A DNA stretch of 64,000 nucleotides from Meloidogyne chitwoodi (taxonomy: Eukaryota; Nematoda; Chromadorea; Rhabditida; Meloidogynidae): positions 2,046,001-2,110,000 of the forward strand of contig JACZZP010000014.1 of assembly GCA_015183035.1 (NCBI GenBank). Direction: 5' to 3'. The position numbers and the translations under genes were made by a program. Within the stretch, counting starts at the first letter, position 1; the number at the start of each line of letters is the position of its first letter. Below, piece after piece: positions 48,555-60,640 of this stretch. Below the pieces are notes generated by a model. That model saw only the letters and a program-made list of their open reading frames with translations, was not told the DNA's origin and did not search any database.

Positions 48555-49654
48555 ATGGAATCAAATGACCCTGTTTCTGAATTTATTGAAAGAGAGCAAG
48601 CTGTATTGGCTGATCTTGGTGACGATTTTCTTGTACAGCCTAATCTTGGAGGTTCTTTGGCGGAAAACAATGGTATTTTTTCTTTAACTGCTTTTGGTTT
48701 TTTAAGGATTAAAACAAGCTTATATTTTCGAGAACTTCCAACAAGAAAGAATAATTTTAACTTATTTCAGCCAAAGAAAATGGTTTTCCTGAAGACCAAG
48801 TCCAAACACTGACAAATGGAACTTCTGCTTTTGATTTGACACAATTCAATTCTAGTTCAAACGTTGCTTCTTTGGCAAATGATATTGAGAACTATACTAG
48901 CGTGACAACTCGTAGTCAGAGCACTCAACCTGATGAAGAACCCGAGAATATTCGTAAATGGCGTGAGGATCAAGCTCAGATGATTGCGATGAAAGGTTTA
49001 TTTTGAATGAATTGAATACATTTTATTTTTGTTTATAGACGAGCAAGAAGAAACTAAGAAAGAAGAGTTTCGCCAGCAAGCCAAAAAAGAGTTGGAACAG
49101 TTTTATGCTCAACGAAAGGAGCAACTTGAGTTGAGGAAGAAGCAGAATCAGTTAGTTTTATGTTTTTTATATCGGGCTAACTGCGAATAGATTATAGGTA
49201 AGGAGTTTTCGGGTTGTGCTTCGTGAATATACTCGTTTTTCGAGTTTTTCTCTATTCTCAGGTGTTTCTCCTGGCCAGACTTTTTATATAGTACTGGAAT
49301 TGAGTCTTTAATAATGTCAGGGAAACTTGACCTTTTTAAATGTTCATAGCTCAATAATTAATTTTTACTTAATTTAGGGAACGTCAACAAGCATTGACTG
49401 AATCAACCAATACTAAATGTGATGAAAACGATGATGTTGCATTATGGGAACGTGTTGCTAAAATGATTGAAGGAAGTAATCCTGCTTTGGGCAGTATGAG
49501 CGGTAGCAGTACCTTGCCAGGAAAGACCAAACCAACAGGAGGACATCAGAGCTTGACTTTGCCAAAGGACACAACTCGAATGAAACAATTAATTATGTTA
49601 TACTCGAGGGAAGGAGAACAGAATGAAAAAAGTCCGTCGCCTGAACTGACTTGA
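48555..49654 (+). CDS. clic-1: Clathrin light chain, complete
   Basis: Four exons: 48555-48672, 48771-48995, 49039-49150, 49378-49654; 243 residues. The acidic N-terminus MESNDPVSEFIEREQAVLA matches the conserved light-chain entry. The long charged helix (IRKWREDQAQMIAMKDEQEE ... ELEQFYAQRKEQLELRKKQ) binds the clathrin heavy chain. The C-terminal block has VALWERVAKMIEG and KDTTRMKQLIMLYSREG, as in the family (WERVaklc ... KDvSRMrsillqlK). It coats endocytic and trans-Golgi vesicles. The first start codon is used; a trans-splice-like acceptor lies 23 bases upstream. A Gly/Ser/Thr-rich linker near residue 200 is longer than usual. Normal copy, no defects. Confidence 0.95.
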
Positions 49655-51668
49655 GTTAAATTTTTTGTTAATGTTTGTTGTCAAAGACAAGGATAAGAAC
49701 AAACGGTTGTTTTAATATTTTTCTATAATACAAAAAATTAAATTAGAGCGTTCATATTTGGTAGTTTTTTTATTTGCCAGTCTTTTTTAAAAAACTGCAG
49801 TAATTATTTTATATGAATGCTCTAAAATAATTTATATAAACAGGGGTTGCACTAGATAATTTCTGTAAAGAGAATCAATTGAGTTATTTCTTTACTGATA
49901 ATTATCCCATTAACTTTGAGAATAATGGCCTAATTATCTAGTGTTATCTCTTCTACTAAAACGATTTGTACTATGTATTTTTCATCAATTTTGACATTTT
50001 GGAGATTTGATTAGTATATTTATATATTTTCGAATAATACAATAATTAATTGTGATCATTTTTTATTTCATATAATTGGTATTTTTACCTTAATTATTTT
50101 ATGTATTTAAATAATTGTTTATTTGATAGAATAATTGATGGGCTAAAGAATCCTTATTTGTCGAGTCTTAAAAACTTTGAACAAAATAGAGTGTTTTTTT
50201 TTTCTGTTATTGTTCTCTAATAGAAACCAATAAAATAAATATTTTTAAATGTTTATGAAATTAAATGAGGGCTTTCTAACAAACAACAAAATTTTTTGTT
50301 TTTCCAATTTAATTTTCTTTTGCCCATCTTTTATGTTTTTTTATATGTTTTTTTTATATATATTTTTTTAGTTTTTCATTTGGCACAAGTAATATATATT
50401 TTTTATCTTTGTCATTTCGAAATGGGGGTGGTGGCTGTTGTAAAAAGTCTGGTGTCGGCGACAATCGGTGAACACATCCATTTCCTGCAGAAAACATCAA
50501 TTGAGTCCAATGGTATCTTTTATAAATTGTTGAGTATTTTTGAAATATTTGAGGGTTTTATGATGTCAAGGAGTATTGAACTAAAATTTTGGGAAGATTA
50601 CGATACTGAATTTTAAGTGTTTTTGCCACAAAATTTTTAATTTTTTCAAAGAATTTTTAGAGAATTGTCTTCTCTATTCATTGATATCAATAAAACCTAA
50701 AATCGTTTCTTTTTGTTATCTAACTTAGGGGGTCCGGATGTATCGAACTCGCGACTGTCACTAACTATATATTTTTTTTCATTTCCGTACGTGGGAAAGG
50801 ATGTAAAGAGAAATTAAAAAAAAATTTTTTATTATAATTGTCGATTGTTTTAATTATTATCCCAGCTAATCCCTAAATAATAAATTAACTGCGCAAAGCA
50901 ATTTATGCAAGAATCCCCATTTATTAAAATATTTGATATTTTAATATATTTAGGTCTTCGTCATTTGTATATACAATTAAAACTATTTTTTCAATTTTTT
51001 ATTTTTTTAAGACAGTTACTAAATTCTAAGAATTGATAGGTGGCTATTTTAACTAAATTTAAAAAAAAATTATTTTTTTTTTCATACATCTGTAAATTAA
51101 TTGTTTAAATAGCCTTAAAATTCTTTTTCTTTTTTTAACTTCTGACCTCACTTTTTGCTTCTTTTTAAACAACTTTCCTTTTTAAGAGCATTACCACTAA
51201 TTAAACATTTTTTAAAAAAGCTTTTTCTTTCCTCATTTTTCTATTTATTTTAACCTTTTTACTTTTTTTATCATCTTTTTCGTTCTTCTTCCTTAAAGGT
51301 TTTTTTTTTCCATTTTTATAATCGTTTTTGTTTCCCTTGAGTATTTATGCAGAATTTTTTGAGAATAAATAATTTTATATATTATTAAAAATTTTAAGTC
51401 ATTATTGACCTTTTAAAAATTATATTTTTATTTTGTTAGCATTTAAAATTTTACATTTTTGAATTTTTCTCTTCTCTATGCGCCTCCATAAACAGTGTGT
51501 TTTTAGAAATTTTAAATTCTTATACCTTTGAGCTTCTCTGGATTTTTGTAATTTCTTCGATACATCCTAATTCCCTTCTTTTAAATTTTTGTCCTTTACT
51601 TTTATTTAAAATTTCTATCATTTTTAAACATATTTTTCATATTTTTTATTTAAAATTTTTAGGTCATA
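49655..51668. other. Intergenic region with a small hairpin element
   Basis: Two kilobases between clathrin light chain and the GPCR. 49856-49944 carries inverted ends cactagataatt ... aattatctagtg (MITE-like, about 90 bp). A B-box-like minus-strand fragment (gagttcgatacatccgg) lies near 50729-50745. The open frame 50423-50616 (starts MGVVAVVKSLVSATIG) is less AT-rich at its start but has no recognised domain and no supporting splice sites, so it is not called. Confidence 0.5.
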
Positions 51669-53646
51669 ATGAACAGCAATGGCGATACAACAACAAATAA
51701 TATTGTAGAATCACAATTTATTGACACTACTAATCAAACATTTCAATTAAATAATCAAGGTTTTTTTTTGTTAATTTTTATTTAAATATTTTTTTTATTT
51801 TTATAGATTTACTTCCTTCGCTTTCTCTGGTATTTGCTATTTTAATGGCTTTTTTATGTTTGGCTGGGACAATTGGAAACACTCTAAGCTTGATAATATT
51901 TGCAAAGGCTTCTTCTAGAAGACGTTCAATTAATGTTTGTATTTTTTTTTAATTTAAAAGAATTTTTGTTGTTAAATTTAAATCAGAAATTTTTTTTTAT
52001 TGTGATTATTTTGGACACGGTGTTCTTCTTGAACTTTTAAAAATCAGAATTCTTTTTAAAAATCTTAAAATTAAAATTCTGATTATTCTTTTTTTTATTT
52101 TTAAATTAAAATCTTCACCCAATAATAATATTTTACTTTTTCTTCTACTTTTAGGTACTTCTTTGCGGCCTTTCTGCCTCAGATTTGTGTCTTTGCATTT
52201 TAGCATTGCCTGTATTTTCACTTGCCCAACTTCAACATTTAATACCTGGTTTTTTTTTTTAATTTTTTTTTCAAATTTGTATTGTTTTTAGGTATACCTC
52301 CTTCATTGGCAAATCATTTACTTGTTTATTGTTATCCTCTTTGTTTAATGGCGCAAACAATGTCTGTTTGGGTATGTTGTTTTTTGATTAAAATTAAAAA
52401 AATTTTTTATTTTTTTTAAATAGATGCTTGTCGGAATAACCATAGATAGATGGCTAGCAGTTTGCTACCCTTTTTCTATTCGCATTCACTGTACTGTTAA
52501 ACGTGCTCGATTAATTGTTTTGGGAACTTTTCTATTTTCACTTGGCTACAATTTTGTTCGATTTTGGGAATATCGAATAGATTCGGATGGACAAATTGTT
52601 GGACTTTTTCGGTTTATTTTTTATTTAATAAATTTTATTTAATTTTTTTTAAAGTGATGACTATTTATTTATGTTATTGTACCAAAATTTGGCAACTACA
52701 CTAAGTCAATTTTTATTGCCACTTTGTGTACTCTGCCCATTAAATTTACAAGTTGCTCGTTCTATTTTGGCAGCAAGGGAAAGACGCAAGAATATGCTTT
52801 GGACAGAACTTTCATCAGCTGAAGCAAGCAGTAATAGAGAACAGAGCACTGCAGCAATGATGCTTGTGGTTGTTTTAGGTGGGGAATTAATATATTTTTT
52901 ATATTTTTAAAAAAATTTTTGAGAATTTTTTGAAATTTTTATTTTTGAAATTTTTATTTTTGGGGGTAGTAGAGGGTATATCATTTTTTATTTCACTCAA
53001 AACAATTTTATTTCAATCAAAAAAAATATTATTCTTCAGTATTTGTTCTTTGCTATTTTCTTTCACTTTGTCTAAACGTCCTAGAAATGTTTATGCCCAG
53101 ACTTTTTCGTTCTCCTACTGGATTTCTTTTAAACGACGTTAACAACATTTTAGTTTTAATAAATTCTGCTTCTTCATCTCTTTTTTATGCTCGATTTTCT
53201 TCTCGGTATTTTTTTTTATTATCATTTTTTAAAATTGTTGTTGTTGTGGTATTTTGTCTTTTTGACGTTTTGTCTTTTTTGGTGTTGATCTTTTTTTGTG
53301 TTGATCTTTTTAAAATCTCTATTATTATTAATAATTTTATAGTTATCGTGCTCATCTAATTTTTCTTCTAAGAAAATTTAAATTTCTTGATTGTTTACTT
53401 CCTCCAATTAAAGTTTCATCATTATTTGGAGGTGCAGAAACACCATCTCGAAGTATAATATTTTCAGGTTATGGAGGAGCAGTAAAACAACAATATAATT
53501 ATAATAGTAATAATTCTTCTTCTCAACAACAAAAAATGTCTTCAACATTTTTAGCTGTTTCTAATTATAATGATTTTGGGGGTATAAGAAAACAACAATT
53601 AGGAGGACGTTTAAGAGCTAATTCTGCTAATCCTTGTCCTCTTTGA
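51669..53646 (+). CDS. FMRFamide-receptor-like neuropeptide GPCR
   Basis: Eight exons: 51669-51759, 51807-51934, 52155-52248, 52292-52371, 52424-52611, 52655-52878, 53040-53205, 53343-53646; 424 residues. Asn-rich extracellular N-terminus with NQT. TM1 is FLCLAGTIGNTLSLIIF and TM2 GLSASDLCLCILALPVF. TM3 has MSVWMLVGITIDRWLAVCYP, with DRW for DRY. TM6 is AAMMLVVVLVFVLCYFLSLC, created by the 52878/53040 splice. TM7 is VNNILVLINSASSSLFYARF. The pattern fits the nematode FRPR (FMRFamide receptor) group of rhodopsin-like receptors. The tail is Ser/Gln/Asn-rich and ends NPCPL. A trans-splice-like tttttag lies seven bases upstream of the ATG. Its 3' end faces a neuropeptide gene 300 bp away. Ligand unknown. 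Confidence 0.9.
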
Positions 53647-53946
53647 AGAGAGAAAAAAAAATTAATTTTTTTAATAATAAATTTATTTTTTTTTTAATTA
53701 TTTTTGCAATATTTATTTAGGTATAGAATAATATTTATTTTTGAGGAAAAAAGTACAAGGATATGTTCAATTATATTTAAAAATAAATGATAATTGAATT
53801 GGTAAATATATTATTTTTAGATTTAAATTAAAGGAAAAAATGTTCTGATAATTTAAAAAAAATTATTTTTTTTTTGTTCCGTTCATTTTACAAGTCTCTT
53901 CTCTTTTCCGGCCAAATTTTTCGTTAAAATTAAATTTTTTTTAATT

Positions 53947-54867
53947 TTAATAATTTGTCCATGAATATGGATTTCGACTAATTCCACCAGCCCTAGCAAT
54001 TGCCAATCGTTTAGCTGCAGCAGAAAATGGTCGAAGACCTTCAATAGTCCATTCTGATGATGGTTCTCCTCCTGCCATCCATGAATAAGGATTTTGGGGT
54101 CGTCGAAGAGCTGAGCGTTTTTCCATAGGCTGTGAAAATTAAAAAATGAAGAGATTATTTTTATAAGAAAATTAATTTTTTTTAATTTTATTTTTTTAGC
54201 TAAAGTTTTGTTTTTATTTTTAAGTTGAGTATTTTTTTAATATAAAATTTTGTAGGTTATTTTATTAATAGGCAAAAGGTTGAGATGAAATTGAAAAGGT
54301 TTAGAGTATTTTTTTATAGCTTTATATTACTAAAACGAAGGTTCTGCGACTTTTGCGCCGCCAACATTTGCGCCGCGGTTTATAGTCGCAGGGACACCAA
54401 GTTTTAAAGTTAATAACCCGAAAGGTTGCGCCGAAAAATCGCGGCGCAAGTGTCGCGGCGCAAATGTCGGCGCAACAAAACGAATATAACTGACTGTTAA
54501 AAAGTGGTAAATTGGTTCTTTTGCCTTTTATATTTTTAGCAGATTCTTTTAATACTACTAGGCATTAATTAAATAATTAAAAAAATGTCAATTTATTTCC
54601 TTTAATTTTCTCTCTTTTCTCTATTTTTTCACAAAATTTTCTAACCTGATTAGCCATCCATGAATATGGATTACGCACTAGAATAATATTATTATTAGCT
54701 CTTTTTTCATTATTCATAATTTCTTTTTGTTCTTCTTCTAATAAATTTGTTAATCCTTCCATAGTAACTGATTGTACAGAAATATAAAAAAGTGTTGTTA
54801 TTAAAGCAATTTGGAATAATAAAAAGTGATTATTAGTAAAAGAAGAAGTAATAAATTTTGTTGACAT
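53947..54867 (-). CDS. Neuropeptide precursor with three NPYSW repeats
   Basis: Two exons, 54646-54867 and 53947-54129, 134 residues. The N-terminus is hydrophobic (HFLLFQIALITTLFYISVQS) and cleavable-looking. After it, dibasic KR sites divide the chain: NEKR at 54 residues, MEKR, AAKR. Three segments share a core: VRNPYSWMANQ, RPQNPYSWMAGG and SRNPYSWTNY, the last at the C-terminus. Repeats between KR sites after a signal peptide are the pattern of a neuropeptide-like protein. I do not recognise the NPYSW core from a named family with certainty. The 516-bp intron contains a GC-rich hairpin insertion. It converges on the FRPR-like GPCR gene; a ligand-receptor link is only a proximity guess. 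Confidence 0.8.
54335..54482. mobile_element. GC-rich hairpin insertion in the neuropeptide intron
   Basis: Arms ttttgcgccgccaacatttg plus cgccgcg on the left and the near-complement cgcggcgcaaatgtcggcgc plus aacaaaa on the right. cgcggcgcaa is repeated internally. GC content is strikingly above the surroundings. Probably a MITE; target duplication not seen. Confidence 0.75.
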
Positions 54868-57126
54868 TTTTTTTTTGATAAGATAGAAAAAGTTGGAGAG
54901 TTGAGATATTTTTTTTTTAAGAATATTTTTAGCTTTCTAATTAAAAAAAAAATATTTTAAGATTTTTTTTTAATATTATTTAGTATTTGATACATTTTAA
55001 ATTAGAAAAAGAAATAAAATTTTTTTTAGGGGGTAAGAATAAATTAAATAATTTTTAAAATTCGCTAGTTAATATAAAAAAAGAAAAACTAACACAAGTC
55101 TTTAGATTTTATTTATTTTTTCTAAAAACCTAAGGAGCATTTTTCAATTAAAATTTATTTGTAAAAAATGTTCTTTGACTTGGCTTTTTAAATAGTTTTT
55201 TTTTTCATTTTATTATGATGAATTTTTTTTTATAATTTTTTCTCATGTTAAAAAAACCTAACCCTTTTTATTATTTTACAATCTAAAAAAAGGTTTTTCC
55301 CTGATTAGCAAAATGAAATTTAGAAAAAAAAACAAAAGCGACCACCATTTTTTAATAAATAATTTTAATTATATTTTAGCATAGAGGAAGGATTTTGGCA
55401 CACTCCTTTTTTTTATTTTTTTACCTTTATATTTTTTTCTTTAACAAAAAAATATTTTTAATGTTAGTTTCAGATTTTTAATATTTTTTTTTATTTTTTG
55501 GTTTTTTTGGCACGCTAATAATTTTAAAAATTGAAAAATTTGAACTAAAAAAAATGATGTAAAAGGGCCAAAATAAAGATGGGCTTTTAAATAATTTTAA
55601 GAGAGAATTTCCTCCTCAAAAACCCTTTTATATAAAGGTCTATAAACATTAAATAGTTAGCAACATTTTTAATAACGGAAGAAGGCTAATAAGTATTTTA
55701 TATATAAAAAAACAATTACTAATTTTTTTTAAGTGTAACTTTTTAAAACAAATAATTTTTTTAATGAAAATACAAAAATAAACTTTGTTTTTACAAACCA
55801 CAAAAGGTTTATTTAATTCTGGTTTTTTTCTGGAAAGTTTATTTTTTCCGGAAAGTTTCTTATTTTATTTTACAATTCTGATTTAAATAAAAAAAATATA
55901 TTTATTAGAAAATGTATACATTTTTATTATTTGAAAAAAAATAAACTCGGTTTTATAAAACTACTAATTTTCTAAATTTGTAGTTTTTTTAGTAAATATA
56001 CCTAGTAGACTAAAATAGCCTCTATAATAATTTTTATTTTTTAAGTTAATCATATTTTTTAGGCTAATGATTTTTAAAAAATATTTTTAAGGATAATTTA
56101 CTATTTTTAGGTTAATTTTTAAAATTTTTTATTTTTTTTTCTTTCCAAAAAGCTTTAAAATGATTTAAAAATTATGCTTAAAAACGAGAAGATTTAATAA
56201 AGGATAAAAAAACATGTGACCAAAAGAAGAATAAAACCAAAGTGTGTAAAATTTTTTTTATTCTTCCGATTTGTTTATTTAGAATGGCCTTTAAAGTAAA
56301 AAAGTGAACTGACGTAAAAAAATTTTTTTTTTAATTTTGGTAAAGACAAAAGATTTAAAGTGTATGGCAAAAAATTGAAAAAATTTTCTTCCTTTTTTTT
56401 TGTTTTTGTTTTAAAATTAATTATTTATTGTGTTTAATTGTTTTCAATATTATAACAATTAATTGAATAATTTTCTACTTTGTATAATTAAATGCTTTAA
56501 AGTCTAAGAAATTGAGACAAACGTAAAGATTAAAAAAATATTTTTATTAAAATTGATAGAACAAAATTTAGTTAAGTAAAAAGTAAAAAAATAATTGGTA
56601 GGTTAAAAAAAGTAATAATATTAAATCTGCAATATCTATGGGAAAAAAATATTTTTTTTAATTATGTAATTGAAATAAAATGGAAAAAAATTTCTTTAAG
56701 AAAAATTAAATTTTTAAAAAAGTAAGTAACAATTTCAAAAATGGACGGAAAAATAAGAGAGAAAAAGAGAGAGAGATTCATTTTTAATTTGACAAAAATT
56801 TCAACTTATCGGTAACTTTAAAATTGTAAAAGAATTTTTACTATATATTAACTTTTTGCGCAAAAATAGGTATATTATATATAACTTTAACAACTAAATA
56901 TTTTGAAACTTGTTAAAATTCTGAAAGTTTGTAACCAGAATATTGTAAATTTTTAGTTTTCCGGAAGATTGTAATTTTTATTTTTAATTTTTCCGGAAGA
57001 TTGTAATTCTGATTTTGATTTTTCTGGAAGGTTGTAATTTAAATTTTTAGTTTTTCCGGAAAGTTGTAATTTTCATTTTTAGTTTTCCGGAAGGTTGTAA
57101 ATTTGCGTACTAAAACAAAAAATATA
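54868..57126. other. AT-rich intergenic region
   Basis: No coding signal. Contains ttttccggaaag units at 55830-55860 and a clear array at 56945-57105, where ttccggaaggttgtaattt-type units recur about five times at 35-40-bp spacing just downstream of the next gene. Confidence 0.6.
56945..57105. repeat. TTCCGGAA minisatellite, intergenic copy
   Basis: Units read ttttccggaagattgtaatt with variants, at least five copies. Same palindromic core as the intronic arrays elsewhere in the window. Confidence 0.85.
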
Positions 57127-57991
57127 TTAATCGCTCCAACTAGGCAAATAAAGTAAATTATTATTATTATTTCCAATAAATTCATTTTCTCCTTCTATTT
57201 CTGGTTTTTGTTTGACAACTAGCAATAATGGATTTTCTTCAATATTATCTTCATTTTCTTGTATAAAATCATCATCTTGACCATTTTCATTATTTTCATA
57301 TTCTTCTTTTAATTCTGGTTCAAAAAATATTAAAGAAGGTTTTTGTGGTTGTCTTTTATTTCTTATAATTTCATTTTTTTGTTCTTCAAAAGGAAGTAGA
57401 GAATAAGTAACAAATCTTTTTTTAAATATTTATTAATTAATAATTTTTAATTAATTTTTTATTTAAATATTATTTTTAATTAATTTTTTAATTTATTTAT
57501 TTTTTAATTAATTTACCTATTTTTAATTAATTAATTTTTTATTTAAATATTTTTACCTTTCTTTCTCAATTAGATTATTTAATCTTCCTTTTAAAGCTCT
57601 TTGAAGTAATCGCCATCTATTTTTAAAAAAATTATTTATTTATTTTTTTACTTTTAATTTTATTCCAAATTGGAGATTTAAAATTATGTTCTCATTAAAA
57701 AAAATGTTTTTTTCTTTTTAAATTTTATTTAATTGTCCGAAAATGTTTCTAAAGTTAACTAAAGTTATTTAATTAATTTAAAAATAAAAAAATTAAATCA
57801 AAAAATAATCCCTTTTACCTTGCTTCTAATTCAATTTTATCTCTTTCATTATCATTAGCTTGTTTCATCTCAATTAAATCTTGAGGATTTATTATGTATA
57901 AAGCCATCGAATAATATTGAAAAATTGTTAAAAATAAAAATAAAATACCAAAATTATAATTTAAAGAATTAATAAAAAATTTTGTAGACAT
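57127..57991 (-). CDS. Small secreted protein, possible peptide precursor
   Basis: Three exons: 57819-57991, 57557-57616, 57127-57415; 173 residues. The N-terminus MSTKFFINSL leads into a strongly hydrophobic stretch (GILFLFLTIFQYYSMALYI), a signal peptide. The mature part is charged: EARWRLLQRALKGRLNNLIE, then NKRQPQKPSLIFFEPEL with one dibasic KR, then a very acidic Asn/Glu-rich tail ending LPSWSD. It shares the unusual start MSTKF plus a hydrophobic segment with the upstream NPYSW precursor but has no NPYSW motif. Intron phases differ between the two, so a duplication is only a possibility. No known domain. Confidence 0.6.
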
Positions 57992-59065
57992 TTTTAAAAA
58001 AAAAAGAGTTTAACTGTGATGATAGTGTTGTTTTATTTAAAAATTTAATCTCTATAAAACAAACAAAAAAATATATAACGTGTCAAAATTAATTAGATAA
58101 TATTATTATTATTATTTTTTGTATAAAGTTTAGAGTAAGAGGGGAAAAAAAGTTTAAAATAAATTAGTTGTCGATATGCAAGGAACTAGAAAAGTAAAAA
58201 ATATTATTATTCACTCAAAAAAGTATAGCTTAATTAAATTTTTCCAGAGCTATGAAAAGATAAATAATAAAATAATAGTTATAAGTCTACTCTCATATTT
58301 TACACACATTTTATAATTTTTAAAAATAAAATATTTATAAATTTTAGTCACGCAAATTTTTGTATTATATTCTTTATATTGGTTTTATTAAATTTTAATT
58401 ATTTTTTTAATTTTTGGGAAATCGAGAATTATAAATAACAGTAAAACCATTTTTTTAAGGAATACCGCAGATCATTAAAAAAAAATATATTTTTTTAATA
58501 AATATTTAGGTATATAATCCACTCAATATTTTTATTTTGAAAAAAAAAATAAAATAAATAATTTAATTTACTAAAATTGGCAATTTAGATGAGAGAGAAT
58601 ATTGCAAAATTGAATGAGTAAAAAAAGAAATGTATTAGTGTTTTTTTAGTGCAAAAAAAAAATAAATATACTTATAGGTTGAATATATTATAGTAGTAGT
58701 AGTACACGAATATATATTTTTTTAAAAGCCAAAATAAGGAAAATAAATTAAAAAAAGAGGTTTGGCGGTTAGTCTGACAATTTTTATTAAATGAGACAAA
58801 AAAAAGATAAAAATAATAATAAGAAAAATAAAAAAAAAGTGTGTAAAATTAATTCTAATATTATGGTTAATTTTATAACGACGAGGTGTGGTCTATTTGA
58901 GTCTCAAAAATGTGTTGTTTTTTAATTTTTAAAATTATTTTATTTTTTGAAAATGAGTGTAGTCCGTTTTTTTTTTAGATTAAATTATATATAAATGTTT
59001 TTAACAACAGAAAAATATTGAAGAATATTTATTTAAAAATAATTAAAATTTTAAAGTTTTTTTAA

Positions 59066-59106
59066 CTAGCGGAGTTGGTCGCCCTTCGGGCGCCCTTCTC
59101 CGCTAG
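59066..59106. repeat. GC-rich nested hairpin, 41 nt
   Basis: ctagcggag at one end pairs perfectly with ctccgctag at the other. Inside, gtcgccc-ttc-gggcgcc forms a second stem. It stands alone in AT-rich DNA. A hairpin shortly before CTAG recalls Helitron 3' ends, but the next base is C rather than T and no 5' end was found. Confidence 0.7.
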
Positions 59107-59892
59107 CAAAAACAAACTTAAAATAACATGAACAATAAAAACATACATACTTATAAACATTCCTTGAGAACAAAACAAAAACACATATAAATAAACTTAT
59201 CCATAATTGGTTCAAAGACTTCTTTAATTCAAAACACCAAGCAAAATAAAATAAAAACATTAATTTAAAACATTTCGATCACAAACAATACACCTATTGG
59301 CAAAAAACATAAGGTTAATCAAATTTCAAGTTTAATCTTTAATATCATTTATTTTCAAGTTCTAAGTTCAAGCTTATTTTCAAGTTGCAAACCCTACTAT
59401 AAAAACCCCTCATTTTCACTTCCCCAATCATTTGTCTATAAAAACCGGACAAACAAACAAACAGACAAACAAACATTCTCAATTATATAATTAGATTTTT
59501 ACATTTTTTTGTTAAAAGATGTGGATTGAGGATTTTTAATTTTTTTAATTCCTAAAAAAAATTTTTTTTATGCTGCGTAAAAAATGTGTTATCTATAAAA
59601 ACATAAAAAATGGACAAATTTATTCAAAAAGTTTTTTTATTTTTTTGAAAATAGTGCCAAATTATAATAATAAATAATAATATGCTTATTCATCCTTTTT
59701 TATAAATAAAGTGTAAATAAGGTTAATTGAAGTGAAAATTTTTTATTTTTAATTTTTTTAGAGAAGAGAAAGGATTAAATGAAGTATAAAAAAATAATTC
59801 ATTAATATTTATTTTTAAATACAAAAGTGGAGATATTAGAATGTCAGACTCAAGAGGGTACGATATCTTAAATTGGAGGAGTAGATTAAAGA

Positions 59893-60085
59893 GCCCACCC
59901 CAAATGATCGAAACCCAAAAGATCGAATTGCCAATTGGTCCAATTGCCAATTCGGTCAAATCTCTTTAAACAATTTGGTACCATTCAAACTTGGACCTAC
60001 AAGGAGTGTTTTATTAGTTGACCGAACTGGCAAGTTCACAAATTGTTTCACGATCTTTTGGGTTTCGATCATTTGGGTTGTCCCC
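59893..60085. mobile_element. Hairpin MITE, copy 2 (inverted relative to 12583-12766)
   Basis: Same arms (gatcgaaacccaaaagatcg; gaccgaactggcaagttcac) and the same core, here reading acttggacctacaaggagtg. Arms are slightly rearranged (attgccaattggtccaattg inserted). Confidence 0.85.
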
Positions 60086-60640
60086 AAAAAAAATATCAAA
60101 AATAAATATTAAAAAAAAAATTTAGTTAAATATAAAATATATAAATAGAAAGATTAAAAAAATAAAGGCAGCACACCTTAATATCTTTTTTTGAAGCAAC
60201 AAAAAAAATAAAAAAGTTTAATTTAATTAAATTTTTATTTTATTTATATAAAATTTAATTTTTATTTTTAAATAAAATTGGTTTTTTAAATGTTCAAATA
60301 TTAATTGAATTTATAAAATTAAAAAAAAAAAATTTTTTTTTTTTAATAAAAATTTTTCCCATTAGAGTCGGAAAATATTTATTTTTTTTTACTTTAATTT
60401 TTTTTTAATTTTTCTTTTTTTATTAATTTTTTGTTAATTATAAAATTAATAATAAAAATGAGTGACTAATTTTTTGTTTAGCCACGCAACTGAGTTTTTT
60501 TCAATTAATTATTATTCGATTTTTTTTAATTTTAATAAAAAAAAAGCTGTTTAAACAATTTTTCTTTCTTTTTTTAAATAATTAAAAATTTTTTAAAAAT
60601 ATTTTAAAGTTTCAAAATTTTTAAATATTTTTTTTTTTTA

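Larger units (their letters stand above)
57992..60640. other. AT-rich intergenic region with hairpin and MITE
   Basis: Contains the GC-rich hairpin 59066-59106, a run of caaa/caga repeats at 59449-59474 and the second MITE copy at 59893-60085. Around 59325-59400, ttcaagtt words repeat. Open frames 59066-59260 and 59723-59959 have no support and overlap these repeats. Confidence 0.5.

Noticed and set aside
50423..50616. Open frame starting MGVVAVVKSLVSATIG
   Set aside because: Better base composition than its flanks, but isolated, with no domain and no clear start or splice context.
59066..59106. Firm Helitron 3' end
   Set aside because: Hairpin and CTAG fit, but the flanking base is not T and no 5' TC terminus was found.
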